Numbered from the stretch's first letter, positions 1 through 7,828 are shown. The stretch is 19,957 nt of DNA from DATILI01 sp035476635 (GCA_035476635.1 DATILI010000037.1:1-19957); one strand, 5' to 3'. Notes: generated from the sequence alone by a model not told the origin. Numbers and translations are program-made.

Positions 1-1
1 G

Positions 2-796
2 GTCGAAGGCGAGGCCGCCAACCGCGCCATCGCCATCGCCGAAGTGCTGGGCGTGCCAATCTACGTCGTGCACGTGTCGTGCACCGAATCGGCCGAGGCG
101 ATTGCGCGGGCTCGCGCGCGCGGCCAGCGCGTCTACGGCGAGGTGCTGGCCGGCCATCTGGTGATCGACGACAGCGTCTACCGCCAGCCCGATTTCGCCA
201 GTGCCGCAGCGCATGTGATGAGCCCGCCGTTTCGGCCCCAAAGCCACCAGGAATCGCTGTGGCGCGGGCTGCAATCGGGCAGCCTGCACACCACGGCGAC
301 CGACCACTGCACCTTTTGCGCGGCGCAAAAGGCGGCGGGCCGGGACAACTTTGCCAAGATTCCCAACGGTTGCGGCGGCGTCGAAGAGCGCCTCGCGGTG
401 ATCTGGGATGCCGGCGTGAACAGCGGCCGCCTGACGCCCAGCGAGTTCGTCGCCATCACCTCGGCCAACACCGCCAGGCTGTTCAACCTGTACCCGCGCA
501 AGGGCGTGGTCGCCGAGGGGGCCGACGCCGACCTGGTGCTGTGGGACCCGCAAGGCAGCAAGACCTTTTCCGCCAAGACCCAGCATTCCAAGGGTGACTT
601 CAACATCTTCGAAGGGCGGACCGTGCGCGGCATCGCCAGCCACACCGTCAGCGCGGGCCGGCTGGTCTATGCCCGGGGCGAGCTGCGCGCCGAGCCGGGC
701 GCGGGGCGCTACCTCAAGCGCCCGCCTTTCGGCGCCAACTTCCAGGCGGCGGCCCGGCGCGCGAAGGACCTTGCGCCCACTGCCGTGCCACGCTAG
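2..796 (+). CDS. hydA: Dihydropyrimidinase / D-hydantoinase, C-terminal part (5' end outside window)
   Basis: The frame is open from the first bases of the window, so the true start lies upstream. The visible 264 residues are roughly the C-terminal half of a family that usually has about 460-490. Members are cytosolic amidohydrolase-superfamily enzymes that open dihydropyrimidine or hydantoin rings to N-carbamoyl amino acids with a binuclear metal centre. Visible marks are the VVHVSC strand, whose His is a metal ligand in the family, and ATDHCTF, whose Asp is the catalytic metal-binding Asp. SPPFR and the C-terminal GADADLVLWDP followed by a small beta-sandwich tail also fit. The carboxylated Lys and the earlier His ligands would be upstream and cannot be checked. 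The next gene, 18 nt downstream, encodes an enzyme acting on N-carbamoyl products, which supports a ureide or pyrimidine catabolic operon. Dihydropyrimidine versus hydantoin specificity cannot be decided. Confidence 0.93.
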   Translation, partial: VEGEAANRAIAIAEVLGVPIYVVHVSCTESAEAIARARARGQRVYGEVLAGHLVIDDSVYRQPDFASAAAHVMSPPFRPQSHQESLWRGLQSGSLHTTATDHCTFCAAQKAAGRDNFAKIPNGCGGVEERLAVIWDAGVNSGRLTPSEFVAITSANTARLFNLYPRKGVVAEGADADLVLWDPQGSKTFSAKTQHSKGDFNIFEGRTVRGIASHTVSAGRLVYARGELRAEPGAGRYLKRPPFGANFQAAARRAKDLAPTAVPR

Positions 797-814
797 AACC
801 AGAGGAGATTTCGC

Positions 815-2089
815 ATGGACATGAACCTTGCCCCCACAACCAGCACCGCCGCCGGCACCCTGACGATCAATGGCGAGCGCCTGTGGGCCTCGCTGATGGA
901 GCTGGCCCAGATCGGCGCCACGCCCAAGGGCGGCGTGTGCCGCCTTGCCTTGACCGAGTTGGACAAACAAGGCCGCGACCTGGTCACGCGCTGGGCGCGC
1001 GAGGCCGGCATGACGGTCACCATCGACCAGATCGGCAACGGCTTCATGCGCCGCCCCGGCCGCAACAATGCCTTGCCGCCCATCATGACCGGCAGCCACA
1101 TCGACACCCAGCCCACTGGCGGCAAGTTCGACGGCAACTACGGCGTGCTGGCCGGCATCGAGGTGGTGCGCACCCTGAACGACCACGGCATCGAGACCGA
1201 GGCCCCGATCGAGGTGGCTTTCTGGACCAACGAGGAAGGCTCGCGCTTCGTGCCGGTGATGATGGGCTCGGGCGTGTTCGCCAAGGCCTTCACGCTGGAG
1301 CACGCCTATGCCGCGACCGACACCGAAGGCAAGACCGTGAAAGACGAGCTGGCGCGCATCGGCTACATCGGCAGCGAGGAGCCCGGCGCGCACCCGATCG
1401 GGGCCTACTTCGAGACCCATATCGAACAGGGTCCGGTGCTGGAAGACAACGAGCAGACCATCGGCGTGGTCACCGGCGTGCTCGGCATCCGCTGGTACGA
1501 CTGCACTGTGACCGGCATGGAAGCCCATGCCGGGCCGACGCCGATGGCGCTGCGCCAGGACGCGCTGCAGGTGGCCGCCGCGCTCATGCAGGAGGTCGTG
1601 GCCTGCGCACACCGGCATCCTCCGCATGGCCGCGGCACGGTCGGCATGGTGCAGGTCCACCCCAACAGCCGCAACGTGATTCCGGGCCGCGTCAAGTTCT
1701 CCATCGACCTGCGCAACGCGACCGACGAACTGTGCGATGCGATGGACGCCGACATCCGGGCCGTTGCCGCCCGGCTCAGCGCGGCATCGGGCCTGCCGAT
1801 TTCCATCGAGCAGGTATCGGCCTACCCGGCTCGGCCTTTTCACCAGAACTGCGTCGACGCGGTGGCGCGGGCCGCGCAGATGCTCGGCTACAGCCATATG
1901 CGCGTGGTCTCGGGCGCCGGGCACGATGCGGTCTACATGGCCGGGCTGGCGCCCGCCGGCATGATCTTCATCCCCTGCAAGGACGGCATCAGCCACAACG
2001 AGATCGAAGACGCCCAGCCCGCGCACATCACGGCCGGGTGCAACGTGTTGCTGCATGCGATGCTGGAGCGGGCCGGGGTGGGACGCTGA
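815..2089 (+). CDS. M20-family Zn-dependent amidohydrolase (N-carbamoyl-amino-acid hydrolase / beta-ureidopropionase / allantoate amidohydrolase type)
   Basis: This 424-residue protein is full length for the hydantoinase/carbamoylase group of the M20 peptidase family. These cytosolic dimers hydrolyse N-carbamoyl or ureido groups, releasing ammonia and CO2. The metal-site residues are visible: SHIDT (His95), KFDGNYG (Asp106), TNEEGSRF (Glu140/Glu141), HIEQGP (His202) and SHNEIED (His394). The dimerisation or lid domain starts near residue 215 and contains HAGPTPM. The ATG at 815 follows AGAGGAG at about 8 nt. Its position directly after the dihydropyrimidinase suggests it takes the N-carbamoyl product: beta-alanine from pyrimidines, or an L-amino acid from hydantoins. 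Allantoate is another known substrate of close relatives. The substrate is therefore inferred from context, while the family assignment is firm. Confidence 0.93.
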   Translation: MDMNLAPTTSTAAGTLTINGERLWASLMELAQIGATPKGGVCRLALTELDKQGRDLVTRWAREAGMTVTIDQIGNGFMRRPGRNNALPPIMTGSHIDTQPTGGKFDGNYGVLAGIEVVRTLNDHGIETEAPIEVAFWTNEEGSRFVPVMMGSGVFAKAFTLEHAYAATDTEGKTVKDELARIGYIGSEEPGAHPIGAYFETHIEQGPVLEDNEQTIGVVTGVLGIRWYDCTVTGMEAHAGPTPMALRQDALQVAAALMQEVVACAHRHPPHGRGTVGMVQVHPNSRNVIPGRVKFSIDLRNATDELCDAMDADIRAVAARLSAASGLPISIEQVSAYPARPFHQNCVDAVARAAQMLGYSHMRVVSGAGHDAVYMAGLAPAGMIFIPCKDGISHNEIEDAQPAHITAGCNVLLHAMLERAGVGR

Positions 2090-2154
2090 TTTCCCCTGCG
2101 GATCGTCCTGGCGAGCCGGCGCGCTAGACTAGTCGGCTCTCCAGGAGTTTCAAG

Positions 2155-3246
2155 ATGGCAGTTACAGAACACCTCGTCCTCGACGCGCTCAAGAGCGTCG
2201 TGGACCCGAATACCGGAAAAGACTTTGTCTCCACCAAGGCGATCCGCAACCTGACGATCAGCGAAGGCGATGTCGCCTTCGACGTCGAGCTGGGCTATCC
2301 GGCCAAGAGCCAGATTCCCGGCTTTCGCAAGGCGCTGATCGCCGCCGCCAAGGGCGTGCCCGGTGTCAACAATGTTTCGATCAACCTCGCCACCAAGGTC
2401 CTGGCGCACGCCGTGCAGCGCGGCGTGGCCCTGATGCCGAACGTGAAGAACATCGTGGCCGTGGCCTCGGGCAAGGGCGGCGTGGGCAAGAGCACCACGG
2501 CGGTGAACCTGGCGCTGGCGCTGGCGGCCGAAGGTGCGGCCGTGGGCCTGCTGGACGCCGACATCTATGGCCCCAGCCTGCCGATGATGATGGGCATCGA
2601 GGGCCGGCCCGAGAGTGAAGACGGCAAGACCATGGACCCGCTGGAAAACTACGGCGTGCAGGTTATGTCCATTGGCTTCCTGGTGAACCAGGACGAAGCC
2701 ATGATCTGGCGCGGCCCGATGGCCACGCAGGCGCTGGAGCAGCTGTTGCGCCAGACCAACTGGAAAGAGCTTGATTACCTCATCGTCGACCTGCCGCCGG
2801 GCACCGGCGACATCCAGCTCACCTTGAGCCAGCGCGTGCCCATGACCGGCGCCGTCATCGTCACCACGCCACAAGACATCGCGCTGCTGGACGCCAGGAA
2901 GGGCATCAAGATGTTCGAGAAGGTCGGCGTGCCGATCCTGGGGATCGTCGAGAACATGGCCGTGCACGTGTGCAGCAACTGCGGCCATGTGGAGCACATC
3001 TTCGGCGCCGACGGCGGCAAGAAGATGGCGGCCGAGTACAGCATGGGCTACCTGGGTGCCCTGCCGCTTGATATCAACATCCGCGTGCAGGCCGACAGCG
3101 GCAAGCCTACGGTGGTGGCCGACCCCGATGGCGAGGTCGCCGGCATCTACAAGGCCGTGGCGCGCAAGGTGGCGATCGAGATTGCCGCGAAGGCCAAGGA
3201 CTTCTCCTCGAAGTTCCCGACGATCTCGATCAGCAAGAACACTTAA
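2155..3246 (+). CDS. apbC: Mrp/ApbC-family iron-sulfur cluster carrier ATPase
   Basis: This 363-residue cytosolic P-loop ATPase binds and transfers Fe-S clusters to apo-proteins. An N-terminal MIP18/DUF59 domain (about residues 5-85) precedes the ParA/MinD-like ATPase domain. That domain shows the deviant Walker A GKGGVGKST at 107-114 (preceded by Gly106), DADIYGPS near 134-141, and VDLPPGTGD at 211-219. The CxxC pair Cys273/Cys276 in HVCSNCGH is the cluster-bridging motif of the Mrp/Nbp35 family. The ATG at 2155 is preceded by CAGGAG. The 65 nt gap to the upstream hydrolase has a TAGACT box near 2132 but no clear -35, so the gene may have its own promoter. It is probably a housekeeping gene and not part of the surrounding catabolic operons. 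Confidence 0.95.
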   Translation: MAVTEHLVLDALKSVVDPNTGKDFVSTKAIRNLTISEGDVAFDVELGYPAKSQIPGFRKALIAAAKGVPGVNNVSINLATKVLAHAVQRGVALMPNVKNIVAVASGKGGVGKSTTAVNLALALAAEGAAVGLLDADIYGPSLPMMMGIEGRPESEDGKTMDPLENYGVQVMSIGFLVNQDEAMIWRGPMATQALEQLLRQTNWKELDYLIVDLPPGTGDIQLTLSQRVPMTGAVIVTTPQDIALLDARKGIKMFEKVGVPILGIVENMAVHVCSNCGHVEHIFGADGGKKMAAEYSMGYLGALPLDINIRVQADSGKPTVVADPDGEVAGIYKAVARKVAIEIAAKAKDFSSKFPTISISKNT

Positions 3247-3272
3247 AGACCTGGCGTAACCAGGCCGGCACC

Positions 3273-4217
3273 ATGAACCTGCTCGCCTCCCTGCGCTACC
3301 TGGTCGCGCTGAACGAGCACCAGCATTTCGGCCGCGCCTCCCAGGCCTGCCACATCACGCAACCGGCGCTGTCCAATGCGCTGCGCGCGCTGGAGGAAGA
3401 GTTCGGCACGGCCATCGTCAAGCGCGGGCGCACCTATGCCGGGCTCACGACCGAGGGCGAGCGCGTGCTGGCCAGCGCCCAGCGCATGCTGCATGAACGC
3501 GAAGTGCTGCAGCAAGAACTCGACAGCGCGGCGGCGCGTCCCCAGGGCCGCCTGAGCCTGGGCGCCGTGCCCACCGCCATGCCCATCGTGGCGCGCTTTG
3601 CGGCCATGCTGCAGGCCCGGCATCCGGGCATCTCGCCGGTGGTGCGGGCCATGAGCTCGCCGGAAATCGAGGTCGGGCTGGAAAGCCTCTCGCTGGACCT
3701 GGGCCTGGGCTACTCCGACCGCATCGGCCAGCAAGGCAATCGCCTCGCTGCCGTGGCGCAATACACCGAACACTATTTTCTGGTCCGGCGTTTGGAACAG
3801 CCAGCCGGCACTGAGATGCCCATCGGCAAGCAGATTAGCTGGCGCGAAGCGTCCGCGTTGCCGCTGTGCCTGCTGACGCCGGAGATGCACAACCGCACCA
3901 TCGTCGACAGCGCCTTCGCCATGGCCGGCGTCGAGGTCAAGCCGGCGATCGAGACCAACTCGGTCCTGGCCCTGGCCTTGAGCGTCGTGGCCGGAGGCGT
4001 GTGCAGCATCCTGCCCGGCGCGCTGGTCGGTGCGGTGCGCGGCTACCGCGAACTGGAGGCGCTGCCCCTGGTCGGCCCGGAAGTGCTGACGCCGATCGGC
4101 TTCATGATGGTCGCCTCCGAGCGGCCCTCGCGCACCATGCAGGCGGCGCTCGCGCTTGCGCGCGATGAGGCGTGGCTGGCGCATGCCGCCGCGCACAGCG
4201 GCTTGCTTGGCCTGTGA
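3273..4217 (+). CDS. LysR-family transcriptional regulator
   Basis: This 314-residue protein has the length and layout of an LTTR. An N-terminal winged helix-turn-helix (about residues 1-60) includes the typical FGRASQACHITQPALSNAL recognition region. A linker helix (about 65-90) and a LysR substrate-binding domain (from about 93 to the C-terminus) follow. The ATG lies 26 nt after the apbC stop, and the leader GGCCGGCACC is only a weak ribosome-binding site. A short inverted repeat, CCTGG-N5-CCAGG at 3250-3264, lies in the junction. No divergent target gene is adjacent: the upstream gene is co-directional and the downstream gene is convergent. Its regulon therefore cannot be inferred from position, and co-transcription with apbC is possible. 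Confidence 0.93.
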   Translation: MNLLASLRYLVALNEHQHFGRASQACHITQPALSNALRALEEEFGTAIVKRGRTYAGLTTEGERVLASAQRMLHEREVLQQELDSAAARPQGRLSLGAVPTAMPIVARFAAMLQARHPGISPVVRAMSSPEIEVGLESLSLDLGLGYSDRIGQQGNRLAAVAQYTEHYFLVRRLEQPAGTEMPIGKQISWREASALPLCLLTPEMHNRTIVDSAFAMAGVEVKPAIETNSVLALALSVVAGGVCSILPGALVGAVRGYRELEALPLVGPEVLTPIGFMMVASERPSRTMQAALALARDEAWLAHAAAHSGLLGL

Positions 4218-4229
4218 TGCGTTCACCAC

Positions 4230-4245
4230 GGCGCTGCGTAGCGCC
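4230..4245 (+). terminator. Small hairpin after LysR stop, possible terminator
   Basis: GGCGCT-GCGT-AGCGCC forms a perfect 6 bp stem with a 4 nt loop, 12 nt past the LysR stop codon. It is followed by only TT and no U-tract. It could be a weak or factor-assisted terminator, or merely a chance GC-rich hairpin. Confidence 0.3.
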
Positions 4246-4303
4246 TTCAGCGGTTTCCGGCGCAAAGGGTGCCGGCAGGGCGAAGGCCGGCTTTCGGCGT
4301 GAG

Positions 4304-4419
4304 TGCGGGATCAGGCCGGCGGGGCACTCTGCTCCGCGAATGTCCCCCGCTCGGCCTATGGCCGAAGCTCCTTCCCATTCATTTCGCTGCGCAGAGCGCC
4401 TCGTCGGCCTGATCCCGCA
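4304..4419. repeat. Long palindromic intergenic element (cruciform/BIME-like), ~116 bp
   Basis: The ends 4304-4318 and 4405-4419 are perfect 15 bp inverted copies (TGCGGGATCAGGCCG). The pairing continues inward imperfectly to about 4342 and 4380, with some 34 of 39 positions matching by eye. At least two mismatches would be G-U pairs in RNA. A second hairpin, TCGGCC-TAT-GGCCGA at 4351-4365, sits in the centre. As RNA this folds as one long stem topped by a smaller stem-loop. It lies between two convergent genes, a classic site for dispersed palindromic repeats and bidirectional terminators. Whether it recurs in the genome cannot be told from one copy. There are no transposase remnants or obvious target-site duplications. 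Confidence 0.75.
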
Positions 4420-4523
4420 TCAATGTCAGAAAGTCCGTTCGGACGACCGGCCGATATGCGCCCTGGTGACCGTCAGCATCGGCGCGGCCCAGGCCGACCA
4501 GCTTCAGCTTGAGTGCAGGCGGC

Positions 4524-4548
4524 AGCCGGGCGCCCGTCACGCCCGGCT
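4524..4548 (-). terminator. GC-rich hairpin directly after the Bug gene stop, probable terminator
   Basis: AGCCGGGCG at 4524-4532 pairs perfectly with CGCCCGGCT at 4540-4548, giving a 9 bp stem with a 7 nt loop. It begins 11 nt beyond the TAA of the minus-strand Bug gene. There is no U-tract after it on the minus strand, so intrinsic termination would be imperfect. Position and stem strength suggest an operon-end structure. Confidence 0.45.
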
Positions 4549-4559
4549 ACCCCCTGGGG

Positions 4560-5558
4560 TTACTGCGGCTCGATCCCAACCTTCCTGACCAGCGCCGCGT
4601 ACTTGGCGAGCTCACGGCGGAATGCCGCCTGGGCTTGTTCCGGGGTGCTGATGTCGATGGTGTTGCCCTGCTTGGCCATGGCTTCCTTCACGGCCGGGTC
4701 GGCAAACGCGGCGACCACGGCGTCGTGGGCCTTCTTCACGCTGGCGGCACTCAGGCCCTTGGGGCCGATCACCGCGAACCAGGCGTCCACCGTGAAGTTG
4801 GAGAGCCCTTGCTCGATGAACGTGGGAATTTCCGGCGCGGCCGGCGTGCGCTGCGCCGCCAAGGTGCCGATGGCACGCAGCGCGCCGCTCTTGATGTGCG
4901 CCTGCACGCTCGGCAGTGCGGCGGTGCCGAACTCGACCTGGCCGCCGATCAGGTCGGTCACCATCGGACCGACGCCCTTGTAGGGGATGTGCTTGGCGGT
5001 CGCGCCGACTTCTTCCAGGAACAACTCCGTCGCCAGGTGCAGGATGGTGCCGTTGCCGCCGGAGGCGAAGTTCAGCACGCCTGGCTTGCTCTTGAGCAGG
5101 GCGATGAATTCCTTGCTATTGGTGGCGGAGACCTTCGCCGGATTGACCACCAGCACCATGGGCGTGGCGCCGACCACGGCGATGGGCGTGAAATCGTTCG
5201 GCATGTCGAACGGCAGCGACTTGAGCACGCTGGGAAAGATCACGACGTTGTTGGACACCACCGCCAGCGTGTTGCCGTCGGGCGCCGAACGTGCCAGCGC
5301 CTGCAGGCCCACCACGCCGCCCGCGCCGGGTTGGTTGTCCACCACCACGGAGGCGTTGAGCGCCTTGGCCAGCGCCGGCTGTGCCGACCGTGTGATGGTG
5401 TCCACGCCGGACCCGGTGGCGTTGGGCAGGATGAACTTGATGGTGCCGGACTGCGCGTTCGCTGCCAGCGGCCAGGCGCCGGCGCCCATGGCGGCCAACG
5501 CGGCGGCCAACGAGGTAGCCAGCAGTGTGCGGCGTGAATGTTTGTGGTGAACGGTCAT
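4560..5558 (-). CDS. Bug-family (TctC) periplasmic tricarboxylate-type receptor
   Basis: This 332-residue protein belongs to the Bug/TctC family, periplasmic receptors that bind carboxylates or related small acids for tripartite tricarboxylate transporters. The N-terminus is a secretion signal: the SRRTLL twin-arginine-like start (residues 8-13), a hydrophobic Ala-rich run, and likely cleavage after ANA near residue 35. The mature part shows the family pattern: FILPNATGSGVDT, VVVDNQPGAGGVVG, APDGNTLA, and the MLVVNPA-like core near residue 135. HIPYKGVGPMVTDLIGGQVEFG follows in the second lobe. The ATG at 5558 follows AAGGAGACAAGC. It is the last gene of the likely lyase/CoA-transferase operon, 48 nt downstream of the CoA-transferase. 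The ligand is unknown, and no TctA/TctB membrane genes are present. Confidence 0.93.
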   Translation of the reverse strand: MTVHHKHSRRTLLATSLAAALAAMGAGAWPLAANAQSGTIKFILPNATGSGVDTITRSAQPALAKALNASVVVDNQPGAGGVVGLQALARSAPDGNTLAVVSNNVVIFPSVLKSLPFDMPNDFTPIAVVGATPMVLVVNPAKVSATNSKEFIALLKSKPGVLNFASGGNGTILHLATELFLEEVGATAKHIPYKGVGPMVTDLIGGQVEFGTAALPSVQAHIKSGALRAIGTLAAQRTPAAPEIPTFIEQGLSNFTVDAWFAVIGPKGLSAASVKKAHDAVVAAFADPAVKEAMAKQGNTIDISTPEQAQAAFRRELAKYAALVRKVGIEPQ

Positions 5559-5606
5559 GCTTGTCTCCTTTTTTTCTCTACGTGGGTACTGATGGCGGTG
5601 CCAACT

Positions 5607-6809
5607 TTATGAAACGACGTTGCGCGCCCGCAGGCCTTGCACTTCGGCATCGGTGCAGCCCAATTGCTTCAAGAGGTCGGCGCTGTGCTCGCCCAGCCGG
5701 GGTGGGTCCAGGCGCACGCCCAGCCGGTGGCCTTCCAGTGTGACTGGGAACAGCGTTGTCTTCACGGTCTGGCCCGCCTTGGGGCCATCGGGCAGGCGCA
5801 TGTCGGCCAAGCCACCGGTGGCCAGCAGGTGCTCGTCGTCGAAGAGGTCTTCCGGCTTGCGGATCGGGGCAAAGGGCAGGCCGGCCTTTTCCATCACCTG
5901 CGCCAGTTCCGCTGCGCTGCGCTGCGCGATGCGCTCGCCGATCGTCTTGAGCAGGCGTGGGCGCTGCGTGACGCGCTGGTTGTTGGTGGCCAGCTCCGGC
6001 TCGGCCTTCAGGTCGGCAAAGCCCAGCGCGTCGCAGAAGGTCAGCCACTGGGCATCGCTCACCGCTGCCAGGAAGATCTGCTCCTGGTCCTTGACGGTGA
6101 AGACGTCGTACACGGCCCAGGGGTTGTCGCGCGCCGGCATCGGCGCCGGGTGCTTGCCGGTCATGGCGAACTGCAGCATGTGCTGGCCCATCAGGAACAC
6201 GTTGTTCTCGTACAGCGCCGACTGCACCTCCATGCCGCGCCCGGTGATGCCGCGCTGGATCAGCGCGCCCAGCACCGCGATGGCGCCGAACAGGCCGCCC
6301 ATGATGTCGTTCACGCTGGTGCCCGCGCGCAGCGGGTCGCCGGGGCGGCCGGTCATGTAGGCCAGGCCGCCCATCATCTGCACCACTTCGTCCAGCGCGG
6401 TGCGGTGGTCGTAGGGGCCGGGCAGGAATCCCTTGTGGCTGGCGTAGATGATGCGCGGGTTGACCTTGGCAAGCGAGGCGTAGTCCAGGCCGTACTTGGC
6501 CATGGTGCCGGGCTTGAAGTTCTCGGCCACCACGTCGGCCGTGGCCGCCAGGCGCCGCGCCATCTGCGCGCCCTCTTCGGTATGCAGGTCGATGCCGATG
6601 CTCTTCTTGTTGCGGTTGAACATCGGGAAGAAACCCGCGCCGGCACCCACCAGGCGGCGGCTGTGGTCGCCGTTCACGGGCTCGATCTTGATCACTTCCG
6701 CGCCGAGGTCGGCCAGCACCATGCCGCAGGTCGGGCCCATCACCATGTGGGTGAACTCGATGACGCGCAGGCCTTCGAGTGGCTGCGGAATCTGCTTGTC
6801 TTCATTCAT
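5607..6809 (-). CDS. Family III (CaiB/BaiF) CoA-transferase
   Basis: This is a 400-residue acyl-CoA transferase of the formyl-CoA/CaiB family, which moves CoA between carboxylic acids through an aspartyl intermediate. Visible features are the LRVIEFTHMVMGPTCGMVLADLGAEVIKIEP start, the NRNKKSIGIDL loop, VVAENFKPG, and NPRIIYASHKGF. The likely catalytic Asp is Asp168 in TSVNDIMGG. The ATG at 6809 overlaps the stop of the upstream lyase as ATGA and is preceded by AGAGGAG, so the pair is translationally coupled. The same frame is open far upstream through the lyase gene, but that extension has no family similarity and is a shadow. The partner lyase suggests that it activates a 3-hydroxy-3-methyl acid such as HMG or citramalate. 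That substrate is inference. Confidence 0.92.
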   Translation of the reverse strand: MNEDKQIPQPLEGLRVIEFTHMVMGPTCGMVLADLGAEVIKIEPVNGDHSRRLVGAGAGFFPMFNRNKKSIGIDLHTEEGAQMARRLAATADVVAENFKPGTMAKYGLDYASLAKVNPRIIYASHKGFLPGPYDHRTALDEVVQMMGGLAYMTGRPGDPLRAGTSVNDIMGGLFGAIAVLGALIQRGITGRGMEVQSALYENNVFLMGQHMLQFAMTGKHPAPMPARDNPWAVYDVFTVKDQEQIFLAAVSDAQWLTFCDALGFADLKAEPELATNNQRVTQRPRLLKTIGERIAQRSAAELAQVMEKAGLPFAPIRKPEDLFDDEHLLATGGLADMRLPDGPKAGQTVKTTLFPVTLEGHRLGVRLDPPRLGEHSADLLKQLGCTDAEVQGLRARNVVS

Positions 6810-7750
6810 GCCGGCTGCTCCTCTTTCATGGTCTTGGGCAGGCCGGCGCGCCACAGCGTGCCGTGCAAGGTCTCGCCCTGCAGCCAGTGCGCGACCTTCT
6901 TGCGCAGGGCGAGCAGGGCGTCGAAATCCTGGCCGGTGGCAATGCCCATGCTGGCCAGCATGTAGGCCAGGTCTTCCGTCGCCACATTGCCGCTGGCGCC
7001 GGGCGCATGCGGGCAGCCGCCGATGCCGCCCAGGCAGGCATCGAAGCGGCTGATGCCGAGTTCGAGCGCGGCGTAGACATTGGCCAGGCCCAGGCCACGC
7101 GTATCGTGGAAGTGGCCGCAGTCGAGCTTGCCGCCGGCCACCGGCAGCACCGCCTCGAACAGCGCGCGCACCATGGCCGGGTCGGCATAGCCCACGGTGT
7201 CGGCCAGGCTCACCGCGTCGGCGCCGGCGTCCAGCACTGCTGTCACCAGCCGCACCACCTCCGAAGGCGCGACGCGGCCCTGGATCGTGCAACCGAACGC
7301 GGTGCTGATGCCGACCTCGAGCTTTGTCTGCGAACCTCGTGCGTCGCGCGCTGCGCGGATGCGGGCGATGTCCTGCACCACCTCGTCGGGCGTCTTGCGC
7401 AGGTTGGCCAGGCTGTGCGCATGGCTGGCCGACAGCGGCAACAGCATGAACTCGGCCTCGCTGTCCATCGCTGCTTCGGCACCCTTGAGATTGGGCACCA
7501 GCACCGAGGCCGTGAGGCCGGGAAGCGTCTTGGCGAAGGCCAGCACTTCGGCGGTGTCGGCCAGTTGTGGCAGCAGGCGCGCCGGCACGAACGAGCCGAT
7601 CTCGATCTCGCGCTGGCCGGCGGCGTAGGCGTCGCGGATCCATTCGAGCTTGGCCGCGGTAGGCACAACCTGGGCGATGCTTTGCAGCCCGTCGCGCAGG
7701 CCCACTTCGCGAATTACCGCCCGCCGGGGCAAGGTGGAAGAAGAAATCAA
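6806..7750 (-). CDS. HMG-CoA lyase family protein (3-hydroxy-3-methylglutaryl-CoA or citramalyl-CoA lyase type)
   Basis: Enzymes of this TIM-barrel family split HMG-CoA to acetoacetate and acetyl-CoA. All key residues of the family are visible in numbering from the chosen start: Arg19-Asp20 in EVGLRDGLQ, His213/His215 in CGHFHDTRGL, and Cys246 in GGIGGCPHAPGASGN. It is therefore probably catalytically competent. I chose TTG at 7750 because AGGAG lies 7 nt upstream and the 314-residue product fits the family. An ATG at 7843 would add 31 residues unlike the family and overlap the control region. The gene heads a minus-strand operon with the CoA-transferase (ATGA overlap) and Bug gene. Together these can import an acid, form its CoA ester and cleave it. 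HMG, citramalate or leucine intermediates are all possible substrates. Confidence 0.9.
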   Translation of the reverse strand: MISSSTLPRRAVIREVGLRDGLQSIAQVVPTAAKLEWIRDAYAAGQREIEIGSFVPARLLPQLADTAEVLAFAKTLPGLTASVLVPNLKGAEAAMDSEAEFMLLPLSASHAHSLANLRKTPDEVVQDIARIRAARDARGSQTKLEVGISTAFGCTIQGRVAPSEVVRLVTAVLDAGADAVSLADTVGYADPAMVRALFEAVLPVAGGKLDCGHFHDTRGLGLANVYAALELGISRFDACLGGIGGCPHAPGASGNVATEDLAYMLASMGIATGQDFDALLALRKKVAHWLQGETLHGTLWRAGLPKTMKEEQPA

Positions 7751-7790
7751 ATCGGGTCTCCTGGTGGCATTCGTGAATTGCGTTCTTGAA

Positions 7791-7819
7791 TTGCATTCGC
7801 AAGGTCGCGAGTTTAGAAT
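7791..7819 (+). promoter_or_regulatory. Likely sigma70 promoter of the LysR gene
   Basis: TTGCAT (7791-7796) and TAGAAT (7814-7819) are separated by 17 bp, a good match to a sigma70 promoter reading toward the LysR gene at 7877. The predicted start is near 7826, giving a leader of about 50 nt. The -35 overlaps the second copy of a direct repeat (TGAATTGCGTTC at 7774-7785, TGAATTGCATTC at 7787-7798; 13 bp period), which may be an activator or regulator site. Confidence 0.55.
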
Positions 7820-7828
7820 TTCCGAATC

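Larger units (their letters stand above)
4218..4559. other. Gene-poor convergent intergenic region rich in inverted repeats
   Basis: This stretch of about 340 bp lies between the stop codons of the LysR gene (+) and the Bug gene (-). I see no convincing protein gene in it. It holds three inverted repeats, listed separately: a small hairpin after the LysR stop, a large palindromic element at 4304-4419, and a strong hairpin just past the Bug stop. On the minus strand a 53-codon frame opens with GTG at 4540 and ends with TGA at 4379. Its reading is protein-like, but it runs into the palindrome and has no Shine-Dalgarno, so it is not called as a gene. Confidence 0.6.

Noticed and set aside
3243..4265. 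340-codon minus-strand frame opposite the LysR gene
   Set aside because: Composition is biased (Arg, Gln, His, Gly) and no domain is recognisable; the plus-strand LTTR is unambiguous.
4304..4419. Interpreting the palindrome as an insertion sequence end or integron attC
   Set aside because: No transposase or integrase fragment, no target duplication and no attC core sites were visible.
4509..5537. 342-codon plus-strand frame opposite the Bug gene
   Set aside because: His/Gly/Arg-rich antisense shadow typical of GC-rich coding DNA; the minus-strand Bug protein has a signal peptide and clear family motifs.
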